Below are positions 1-8,123 of a DNA stretch of 23,141 nt, piece after piece (position 1 is the stretch's first letter; every line of letters begins with the position of its first letter). The DNA lies in NCBI GenBank assembly GCA_026770575.1, contig MU657185.1, forward strand, positions 83,208 to 106,348. The letters run 5' to 3'. The translations under genes and the position numbers were made by a program. Under the pieces are notes generated by a model that saw nothing but the letters and a program-made list of their open reading frames with translations, had not been told where the DNA came from and did no database searches. The stretch comes from Pelagophyceae sp. CCMP2097. Its lineage: Eukaryota > Sar > Pelagophyceae.

Positions 1-390
1 GCAATGAGCTGCTTGTTGAGGAGGATCGCCATTTTTCTGTCACCGGAGAGTTGTGGCCGATTCGCGGACGTATTTCGAGCTGATGCCGTGCTGGAAGCGA
101 GATCCACGGCGATCTTGCGGCCGCATACGATCGCGCCGTCCACGTCGTCGCGCACGACCTCTGGCTCTGCCGTCAAGATGGTCACGACACCTTGGCCCGT
201 CGCGCCGCCGACTTTGACGCTGATCACCTCGCAGTACGGCTCGAACGCCCTCAGCACGTCGCCCTCCGTGGCGCCCGTTGGGGAGGTTGCGCACGACGAG
301 TGCCGCCTCGGCACGGGCGGCGAACCGGTGGAACGGGGGGCGGCGCGCCAGCGACGTGAGCGGGGCGAGCTTGCGCATGTCGACCGCGTG
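1..390 (-). CDS. RRM-type RNA-binding protein, partial, with a frame break
   Basis: Read on the minus strand, this runs off the left edge of the window. An RNP2-like strand (LVVRNLPN) ends near position 283. The rest of an RRM fold (EGDVLRAFEPYCEVISVKV, then a central strand around GQGVVTI and a last strand around GRKIAVDLAS) continues in the +1 frame. The switch falls in the G-run near 271-284 and looks like one extra base. The fused reading fits an RRM of about 75 residues; each frame alone does not. RRMs bind single-stranded RNA in splicing, export or translation, and the specific role here is not visible. A 45-bp-or-longer intron cannot fit at the switch, so this is a sequencing or assembly indel, or a pseudogene. 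The upstream start is uncertain: the frame stays open before an ATG at 378. A later segment (KMAILLNKQLI, positions 1-30) may belong to another exon or domain. Confidence 0.5.
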
Positions 391-893
391 GCTTCTTCCG
401 GGGACCGACGCCCGAGGCTGAGCCCCCTAGTCCCGAGCCTGACTTCTGGAGGTGGAAGATATTATCTAGATATTTAGATGAGGCGTGGACCCACACAAAA
501 GTGACCCGACACGTGAACGTACACGGGTCCGGGCTTCTAGTACTACAATTGTAGAGCTAGTAGGGTCCATGGATCCACTGACCCCTGTTTCCGCGGCGGC
601 CCCGCGATGGGCTAACTTGCTTGAGAGCCTCGCGGGGCAGGCCCAGAAGACTCTACGCCGGTGCTCTAGCCGCCGCAGGCGGCTCCAGTGCTATAGGCCG
701 TGTCCCCTTCCTGTCTCAAAAGCCCGAATTCCCAGTCCCCTCGGCGCGGCACCCGCGGCTCGGCAGCGCTCGCGGCTCGGCCGAGGGGCGCGGCTCGGCG
801 GCGCGCGCAGCGTCCTCCACTGGCAGCTGCCGTGGCTCAACGCTAAAGATTTAGCGACTCGGAGGGAGGATCCCTTTTCGGACCGTCGCATTT
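391..893. other. Intergenic, no gene supported
   Basis: No reading frame here has convincing protein character on either strand. I see two small hairpin-capable sequences. One has 7-bp arms (AGCCGCC and GGCGGCT) at 668-684. The other has 6-bp arms (CGCTAA and TTAGCG) with a 4-nt loop at 841-856, about 40 bp beyond the stop codon of the minus-strand hydrolase, so possibly in its 3' UTR. A run of GCGGCTCGG-like short repeats lies around 755-815. Confidence 0.4.
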
Positions 894-2302
894 TTAAATC
901 GCGGCGGCCTGGACGAGGGCGAGCGTGCCGACTGCGCCGCGGCCGAGGACGACGAAGAACGCGAGCGCAAACGCCGACGCGACGACCTGCGCCGTCTCGG
1001 GCTCCTCGCGCGCAAACGCCTTGAACGGCTCCATTGGCCCGCCGCGCTTGTTCGTGTCCAGCAAAGGCGTGTCGAGGAAGGCGTTGAAAGCGTCGAGGGG
1101 CGATTGCGCGGCCGGGAACGCCACGGTCGCGTCGCCCGGCAGCGCCTCGCCGCGCGCGAAGGCGACGATGGCGTCTGAAAGGGCCGCGGGCTGCTCGAGG
1201 TGCGGCGTGTGGCCGCAAGCCTCGATCCAGCGGAAGGTGGCATCGGGCACCGCTTCGAGGAATTTTGGCAAATACTCCTTGGGCGGCAAAATCTCGTCCT
1301 GCCTGCCCCAGACAATAGACGTCGGCACGCCGCGCAGCTTCGGCACGAGGGGCGAGACGGAGTAGCCGCCGCCGAGGAGCCATTGGACGGAGTCGTCCTC
1401 CCACGCTGGTCGCCGCGTGTGCAGCAGGCCGACGCGGACCGCGTCATCGTTGACGTACGTCGCCGCGTCGTAGTACGACAGCTGGTTGCCGACCTAAACG
1501 ACCATTCGACGTGCGCGTGCCCGACGATTCATAACGTACCCAGCGGAGCGGCCACGAGCCGAGGACTCGGATGCCGCCGCGCGCAAAGGCTTCCGGCACG
1601 GGCGGCGCGCCGTCGATGAACCCTTGCGGGTCGATGAGCTGGACGGAGTGCACCGCTTCTGGGTGCGCGGCGTAAAAGTCGATGATCACGGCGGCTCCTA
1701 AAGAGACGCCCGCGAGGACCATGGGCCTTTTCTCGAGGACAGTCGCCCAAAACGCGTATAAGTGCTCCCGCTTCGCCTCGATGCCGACGCTCGTCGCCGC
1801 GGTCGTGTCGCTAAAGCCCCAGCCGAAGATGTCGAGCGCGTACGCCTCGAGGCCTCGTTCCTCGAGCGTGGGCATGACGCGGCGGAACTCGAGGAGCGAC
1901 GAGTCAAAGCCGTGCAGCAGCACCACCGGCGGCGCCCTATGTTACGCCCCCTCAACGCCGGGTGTACGCTGCGTCCTCTCCAAGGGCGTCGCACCTCGCC
2001 GGCTTTGCGGAGGTGCGCGTGAACGTGGCCGACACGGGCCCCGTCGCCAAAGACGCGGGCAAGGCGAGCGACACCTCTTCGATGGCGCGGAGCATCGCGA
2101 CCGCAGCCTATGCGGGCCGGTGCGCACGCGCCCTTGCGTCGCACGCTGCGCACGTGGCGCGCACCGGCTCCTCAAGCTCTGCGACCCGAGCCTCATCGAC
2201 AAACGACGGCACGGCGCGCCGCGTTGACGCGCCGCGCGTCGCACCGCGCGGCGGCTGGAGCGCCGCGCACAGCGCGGGGAATGCGAAGAGCAACACCCGC
2301 AT
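894..2302 (-). CDS. Alpha/beta-hydrolase fold protein, secreted or organelle-targeted
   Basis: Four exons join in frame: 2302-2165, 2107-1995, 1936-1540 and 1493-894, giving 415 residues. The introns are 57, 58 and 46 bp, with donors GTGCGC, GTGCGA and GTACGT and acceptors TAG. The ATG at 2302 begins a hydrophobic signal peptide (MRVLLFAFPALCAALQ) followed by an Arg/Ala-rich stretch, as in ER or bipartite plastid targeting. The fold is clear: oxyanion motif LLHGFDSS at about 90-97, nucleophile elbow GVSLGA with Ser162, acid WGRQDEIL with Asp282, and catalytic His311 in ACGHTPHLE. The WVGNQLSYYDAATY-type cap region spans the third intron. This family hydrolyses esters, epoxides or related bonds; the substrate cannot be told. 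The C-terminus has a hydrophobic stretch (SAFALAFFVVLG) that may anchor it to a membrane. Confidence 0.87.
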
Positions 2303-3012
2303 CAGCGCTCGGCCCGCGCGCGCGGAGAGTCGACGAGGACTGGGGTAAAATTGAGTAAAATCCCACCTTGAACCTGTCGAGCCGAACAAATACCAAGACC
2401 GACAAGGCACCTCTCGTCAATGGTTGCGCGCTGCTGATCTCCAGTCCCGAACCGCCGGTAGCGTGTGCGGAGCAGTCACCACGGCGCGCGAGTCCTCGCC
2501 GACGAGGCGTTTGAGCACCCAAGTGTGGCGTGGATCACGGTCGGAAAACCTGAACCGTCACAGGACGGCGACCACGGAGCTACGAGCGACATCAGAGGGA
2601 AAGACCCGACATCGTGGCCGTCGTACGTGGGCCGTCATGCCGTCATCGCAACTGTAGGCACCCGACGAGCGTCGCCGAGCGTGGAAATACCCTGCGACGC
2701 ACGGCACCGCCTCGAAGCTCTCCCGGCGTGAGAAATTCGTACAGCACACGCTCCACCTCGAGGCACAAGACCGACATGCTCCCCTCTCCGGGACCTCCTG
2801 TACTACGGAACCGCCCGAGGACTCTGGGAACTCCTGCACCCGCCCTCTCACTGCAATCACCACGAGCTCATCGTCCCCGGCTGATCCCGGCAAAGCGTCG
2901 CGTAATACCCAGACGTAGTCTTCGAAGCCAACTCGTGCCCGACTGGACGACGCGCAGGCAGGCCTCTCGGAGAAGGACCCCTTGAAGACAGAGGGGAGTC
3001 GTGTGTTAGAGG
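2303..3012. other. Intergenic, no gene supported
   Basis: This stretch separates the hydrolase start from the stop of the next minus-strand gene. Frames are open on both strands, but their translations are Arg/Ser/Pro-rich shadows. The least shadow-like piece is on the minus strand around 2800-2940 (VGFEDYVWVLRD, then a run of Asp, Glu, Leu and Val). It has no start, splice or family support. The sequence looks less GC-extreme than its neighbours. It probably holds the promoter and 5' UTR of the hydrolase. Confidence 0.35.
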
Positions 3013-3684
3013 TTAGGCGAAGGCTGGCCGTCCGGCGCGGCGCGGTCGGCGGCGGCCGCCGCGGACGCCGGGTACGCTGAGCGTTTGCGTCTTCGATAGC
3101 GCGCGCGGTGCGAACGGCGAGGCGCGGGGTCCGTGGGACGCGGAGGCGCGGGGTCCGAGGTACGCGGCGGCCTCTGCGTTGCGAGCCGCCGCTCGCCGGG
3201 CGGCAGCGCCTGCCTCGGCGGCCTTGGACGCGTCGGCGGCGTTGGCCCCGGCCCGGCTCCGGAGGGCGGCGGCGCGGCGGGCGCGCTCTGCGCGGAGCTC
3301 CGCGACGCCTCGTTCCTGGGCCTTCATCTCGTCGCAGGCGGCCCGGAGCTCGGCTGCGGCGCGCGCAAACGCCTCGTGCTTCTCGGCGAAGCTGGCCGCG
3401 CACTCGGCGAGGCGCGCCTTCTTCTCGCGAAGCTGGCCCGCCGAATCGTCGACGCCGCAGGGCTCGTCGGCGACCGCGGGCGCCGCCGCCGGGGAATCAA
3501 AGGCGAAGAAGATGTCGTCGTCGAGCGACGGACCCCGGCGGCGACGTCGGCCCGTGCAGCCGGCGCCCGGTGGCCGCGCTCCGACACCATCCGAGCCGCC
3601 CGAGGGAGCGACCACGACTTCATCACTAAAACGGACTTGCTTGCGAGCCACCCGCGGCGGAGCGGGCCCGGCGGCGCGGTGCAT
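3013..3684 (-). CDS. Coiled-coil protein with RVxF-like motif, function unknown
   Basis: A single-exon frame of 223 residues starts at ATG 3684. Residues 19-26 read KQVRFSDE, which matches the protein phosphatase 1 docking pattern (basic-x-Val-x-Phe, followed by acidic residues). An acidic segment follows (SLDDDIFFAFDS). Residues of about 80-170 are Ala/Glu/Arg/Lys-rich and heptad-like (LREKKARLAECAASFAEKH), predicting a coiled coil. The last 50 residues are basic and carry repeated GPRAS units, encoded by a duplicated GGCGCGGGGTCCG near 3121-3160. The family is not recognised. The acidic/basic patterning and low stop density argue for real coding, but composition bias in this GC-rich genome keeps certainty moderate. 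It is divergent from the kinase gene, with 161 bp between start codons. Confidence 0.55.
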   Translation of the reverse strand: MHRAAGPAPPRVARKQVRFSDEVVVAPSGGSDGVGARPPGAGCTGRRRRRGPSLDDDIFFAFDSPAAAPAVADEPCGVDDSAGQLREKKARLAECAASFAEKHEAFARAAAELRAACDEMKAQERGVAELRAERARRAAALRSRAGANAADASKAAEAGAAARRAAARNAEAAAYLGPRASASHGPRASPFAPRALSKTQTLSVPGVRGGRRRPRRAGRPAFA

Positions 3685-3845
3685 ACGCCGCCTTCCGAAC
3701 GCTCCACCACGGGGATAAATGGAGCGGCTTCCAGTTCAAGGCCCTTCTCAGACAGTCGGAATCGCCAAGTCCCGACTACACCCCCCCCAGAGGTGCCTTC
3801 ATTGCGAGAGGTTCCTCCCGCCTTCTCCTCCCGGCAAGGAGAGCG
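3685..3845. promoter_or_regulatory. Divergent intergenic region, putative bidirectional promoter
   Basis: These 161 bp lie between the start codons of the minus-strand coiled-coil gene and the plus-strand kinase. They must hold both 5' UTRs and, most simply, a shared promoter. I see no TATA box; a C-run (3780-3787) is the only striking low-complexity feature. The assignment rests on gene arrangement alone. Confidence 0.3.
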
Positions 3846-6328
3846 ATGGAGGAGCCGTCCCAGACGCAACCGATGGCGCCTTTGTCGGACGAGACCATCA
3901 CGAGGCACACGATCGACGCCGCGACGCGCGGAAACAAAGAGTGAGTCAAGTGTTCCAAGAGGAAAACCTGTTCGTGCTTTCGATGCAGTGAGCCCAAGCG
4001 CCCTCCGCGGACTTGCAGTGAGCCCAAGCGCCCTCCACGGGGCCGAGCTCCGACGACCGTGCGCCATACGTCGATGCATCTGATGTACACGAACATCCCG
4101 CGTGAACGTCTAGGCTGTCGCATGACGTGCGAGCGCGATTATGGAACGGGCTCTGCGAGGGCATGTGGGAGCTGACGCCGTCGATCCCTCGACTGGACAA
4201 GACTCAGTGCGACCCGCGTCTTTGTGGTGAAGAGGGAAAGGGGTTGGTGGTCGACGAGTCGTCTCCGATGCATCGGGTGGACATCGATTCTGCGGAAGCC
4301 GACGTCCGACACGTCTAGGTGCTTCGGCGAAAAGCAGGTCGGCGCGCTCGACGTGAAGCGCCGGGTCGGCGCCGGCAAGTTTGGCGTGCTCTTCGAGTGT
4401 ACGCTCGAAAAGAACAACGTCGCCTGCTGGAAGGACGACGACCGCGCTCCTGGAGAGGCGCCCGGCCGCACCGACGGGCGAGCGTCGTACGCGGTCAAGG
4501 TGATCCAGAAGCGAGCGCTCCTGGACCGGCGCCGCGTGAAGGCGGCATGGCGGGCCGTTCGACTCGTCGAGAGCGAGGCTCGGGCTCTGCTCGCGCTGAG
4601 ACATCATCCGAACATCATCGAGCTCTTTGACATCCGGCACGGCCCCGAGGTCATCTTCTTCGTCATGGAGCTGGCCGAGACGGACCTGTACAAACACATC
4701 GTCAAGCACAAGCCCGACGGCCTCGACCCGTCCGAGGCAAAGCGCATCATGGTGGAGATCGGCGGCGCGGTGGCGCACATGCACCGCCTCTCCATCTGCC
4801 ACCTCGACCTCAAGCCGGAGAACGTGCTGCTCGTCTCGGCGCGGCAGACCGTCAAGCTCTGCGACTTTGGCAACGCCGCCGTGGGTTACGACGGCGGTCC
4901 GACGATCACCAAGCTCACCGATTTTGTCGGCTCGTGCGGCTTTTTCGCGCCCGAGATCGTGACGAAGGTGAACTCGTATTACGACGGCCGGCTCGCCGAC
5001 TCGTGGTCCTGCGGCGTCGTCTTCTATGAGATGCTCGGTGGCGATGACAACTTCTGTCGCCGCTGGGTCGGGACCTATAAGACCTATCTCAAGTCAAAGG
5101 ACGCGGACCTGTTCGTGTGCGGCGTCGCGGAGTCCGTCGAGATCGCCAAGATCGTCCTCGGCAAGATGATCAAGGCGCTGCATCACGATCCGTCGTCGAG
5201 CGACGGCGGGTCCGACGAGATTAAAGGGTTCTCGCCGGCGCTCGGCGTCGAGCCAGCAAAGCAGGAGCAGCTCGAGGACAAGGCGCTCGCCTTTAGACAA
5301 ACGGCCGCCGTCGTGTTCAAGCTCCTCGTGGTCGACACGACCCGACGCTCGACTCTTGCCGAGCTCGAGCGGACAGGCTGGTGTGCCGACGCACCGGCGT
5401 TCGCTGCCTACTGTACCGCCGTTGCGATCGCAGAGGAGGGCCCGTCGGCAGCCCCCGAGGAGCAGGCTCAGAAGCATTATTCGCCAGCGGCTTCTTCGAT
5501 TCGCTGCCCCGACTCGCGCTTGGCGGTACCTGGACGGGCGCCAGTCGTTACCGCCGCGGCGAACCGAGACGACGGCGGCAAAGAGGCGAACAAGCGCGTC
5601 GCTCCGCCGCTCAACATGCCCGCGTGCGCAGACGGCGACAAGCAAGCGCTCCTCGTAAGTCGTTGGACGCCCCGCCTCGTCGAATAGAGTCGACACGGCC
5701 GATCTTTCGACCCCTTTGCTGTTTCCCACGCACGTCGGGAGGAAGAAGACCGTAATGCGTTCTTCCGAGCGAGGATGACACGTAGGCGTCAATCGTGGAA
5801 TGGACCGCCACGACGAACGAGAACATAGCGGTCGTCGTGACGCGCGCCAGCGACGCGATGGAGATCGTCTACGCGAACATGACCTGGGAGTCGGTCTTCG
5901 GCTGCGCGATCAAAGAAGCGGTCGGGCACCGGTACGGCGTCGTCTGCAAGGGAGTCGACGCCGCGTCGTCCGACGCCCTCGTAGAGGCGCTCCGGCGGAC
6001 GGGTAAGGCGTCGGCGGAGCTGATCTACTACCGCTTCGGCGACGCGTCGCGGCCCTTTGCCGCCCAAGTTAAGGCCGAAGCCGTAAAGTCGCCGACGGCG
6101 CCAGACGCAGCCTACTACACCTTTGCTATCGCAAAGCTCCAGGCGTCTCCCTGCAGCGTCATCCGTGCGGCCGAGTCGCCGACACCGCGGCCGTCGTCGC
6201 GGCCGTTGTCGCGGCCGTCGCAGTCTCCGGTCGGCCGGAAGCAGCCGGCTCCGCGCCGCGCGCCCGGCGCCGCCAGGGCCGCCTTCACCGCATCGCTCTC
6301 GGAAAAGCCCCCAAAGTCCCCCAAGTAG
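3846..6328 (+). CDS. Serine/threonine protein kinase with C-terminal PAS-like domain
   Basis: Three exons, 3846-3940, 4319-5654 and 5786-6328, join in frame to 657 residues. The introns are 378 bp (donor GTGAGT) and 131 bp (donor GTAAGT). The kinase core is complete: glycine loop VGAGKFG at 48-54, VAIK-like AVK with Lys92, helix-C Glu near 118, catalytic loop CHLDLKPENVLL with Asp195 and Asn200 (HLD in place of the usual HRD), DFG at 214-216 and APE at 242-244. A 25-residue insert follows the glycine loop. Residues from about 485 to 600 look like a PAS fold: IAVVVTRASDAMEIVYANMT then WESVFGCAIKEAVGH, matching the beta-strand, 'YAN', 'G' pattern of PAS sensors. The tail has Arg-Pro-Ser repeats. 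PAS domains sense ligands or mediate dimerisation, so a regulated signalling kinase is inferred. Without the second intron the kinase would end at 5687 (same reading, LVE stop) and the PAS segment would be a separate gene. Confidence 0.8.
3984..4043. repeat. Tandem direct repeat inside kinase intron 1
   Basis: Two copies of a 30-bp unit begin at 3984 and 4014. Each starts TGCAGTGAGCCCAAGCG; the first 23 bases are identical and the last seven diverge. The repeat lies in the 378-bp first intron, by far the longest in this window, so the intron may have grown by insertion or duplication. Confidence 0.7.
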
Positions 6329-6431
6329 CGCCCCGCGGAGCCGAGCCGGCCCTCGGTCCACCGCTGCGACTCGTTCACGTGCGCCTAAGCCGCTCCGGCA
6401 GGGCGCCTCATAAACAAAAATTCTTAAAGTA

Positions 6432-8039
6432 CTACCTCCGCCGCTCGACGAGGCGGGGCCTGCGTCGCAGCATGTCCGTGTCGAAGCCGCCGCCGAAGCC
6501 TGCGCCACCGATGGAGACTTTTGAGAGCGAGAGGCCGAGGGCGACGGCAACGAGGAAAAAGTCGGCGCCTAGGGTCCGCGTGGCGACGGTACGGCACTCG
6601 CTCTGCGTCTTTTGTGCAAGATGGCCACGGTCGTCCCCGGTCTCTGCCGCTCGCGACTCCGTGATCCCCTTCGTGACTGAGGGTTTCCAACTTAGACTAC
6701 GCAGGTTTGAGCAGAGCGCCGCTGAAACGTAAATCACGTGCCGGAGGTTCCTCTCGCGCTTCTGCGCGAGGTTGCGCGCCTTGTCGTTGTAGTGGACGCG
6801 CACCGCGTTGCCGTACGGGCAATCGCCGGCGTCGCGCCACACCGTGTCGCCGTCTGCCGCCGCGTCGCACCGGCGGAACCTGCGTGGCGGCGTCGAGGAG
6901 ACGCGCGTGGCCCGGGCTACGATGAGGTGCCCTCTTGTTGCGCGGGCGTGTGTGCGTTGTTTGCGGTTTCAGGAAAAAGGCGCCGTCGGTGGCTTGTTGT
7001 CTGCATTGCGGCGAAAGTCGTTTCGCTGGAGCTTAATGCTGCGCTCGGCGACCAAGGCGGCCATGAGGACGCAGAGCGCGGCGGCGGCGGCGAGGCCGCA
7101 CCGCACGCCCGCGCGGTCGCGGCGGACGCGCCGCGCGTCGCCGTCGCCGGTGACAGAACCGTCGCCCGCGGCGACGAGGCGCCGCGCCGCGTCGGCGGCG
7201 GCGAGCAGCGCGGGCGCCACGACGGCGGCGGCGACGGCGAGCGCGGGCGCGACGGCGACTGCGAGCTCGTCGAGGGCGGGGTCGCCGTGGCGGTGCCTCG
7301 ACGTGCACTGGCCGTCGACGAGGCAGAGCAGCTCGAAAGCCATGGTGCAGCCGCCCACGAGGAAGACGCAGCCGAGCGCGGCCACGTCGTCTCGGCCCAG
7401 CGCGCGCTCGCGCCGCCGCCGCGCCGGCGCCGCAGCCGCCGCATTCTGCCGAGCCTCGACGAGGCCCGCCTCGACGGTGCCCTCGTTGAGGCGCCGGCGC
7501 TCAGGGTCATCAGGCTCGTCGTCGCCCGACGAGTCCTGCGCGCCGCGCTCGGCGACCTGCGTGGGCGCCTTCCTCGAGGCGGGCGTCGAGGAACAGTAGA
7601 GATTCCAAAGGTCGAACCGCAGCGGGACCCGAGAAGAGGCCCCTGGCTGAGGACCATATACCCGGTTACGGAGGACCCAGTATAGGGACCCAGTCTCGAC
7701 CCCTCACGTCTTCCGTCTGAGCGTCCGAGCACGGACCTGGCGCGCGTGCTTCTCCGCCTCTGCCTCGAGCTCGTCGGCGAAGCCGCGCTTCTCGTCCTGC
7801 CGCTCCGCGCGGAGCTTCGACGGGTCCCGCGCCACGGGGTCCGGCTCGGCGACGCGGCCGAGCTCGAGGCCCTCTTGCGAGTCGTTTCCGCCGTCGTCGG
7901 ACCGGTCCCCAAAGCCGTGCTTCGACCCGATGCGGCCCTTGAGCGGCGAGCCCTCGTTTTCCGACGAAGACGGCGGCGTGGCGCGGCCGCGGGGCCGCCC
8001 GCCGCGCGAATCCGGCGTCCGCGCGCGGCTGTTCGACAT
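6432..8039 (-). CDS. Putative membrane protein, multi-exon, function unknown
   Basis: Exon 1 (8039-7737) starts at an ATG and encodes a charged, Ser/Pro/Arg-rich N-terminus ending in an acidic helix (DELEAEAEKHARQ). Donor GTCCGT and a TCAG acceptor give a 90-bp intron. Exon 2 (7646 down to about 6969) holds an acidic linker and at least three hydrophobic segments: around VAALGCVFLVGGCTMAF, an Ala/Val-rich stretch (AVAVAPALAVAAAVVAP), and AAAAALCVLMAALVAE. A TGA at 6969 could be the end, giving 326 residues. However, a native-looking stretch in the same frame lies beyond it (GDTVWRDAGDCPYGNAV, RVHYNDKARNLAQKRERN). It can splice at 6738/6602 to a last exon with one more hydrophobic segment (ADFFLVAVALGLSLS) ending at 6432. 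I favour one gene because its end then falls 103 bp from the convergent kinase, like the other pairs. The exon 2-3 junction is unresolved. No family is recognised. Confidence 0.5.
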
Positions 8040-8123
8040 AGTATGGAATAAGGCGGCAGTTGACGAGCTCGAGCCCAACGCTTTCGGCGATCGCTCGCAG
8101 GCCGGCGGCGGAGGCGGTGGGCC
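8040..8123. promoter_or_regulatory. 84-bp divergent intergenic region, putative bidirectional promoter
   Basis: Only 84 bp separate the start codons of the minus-strand membrane protein and the plus-strand kinesin. A compact promoter serving both is the simplest reading. No TATA-like box is apparent; a GGCGGCGGAGGCGGTGGG run lies immediately before the kinesin ATG. Confidence 0.35.

Noticed and set aside
485..1024. Plus-strand open frame of 179 codons
   Set aside because: Arg/Pro/Ser-rich translation that runs into the antisense of the hydrolase C-terminus; no start context or family signal.
6738..7685. Plus-strand open frame of 315 codons over the membrane gene
   Set aside because: Shadow frame: Arg/Ala/Val/Glu monotony opposite a minus-strand frame with clear hydrophobic segments.
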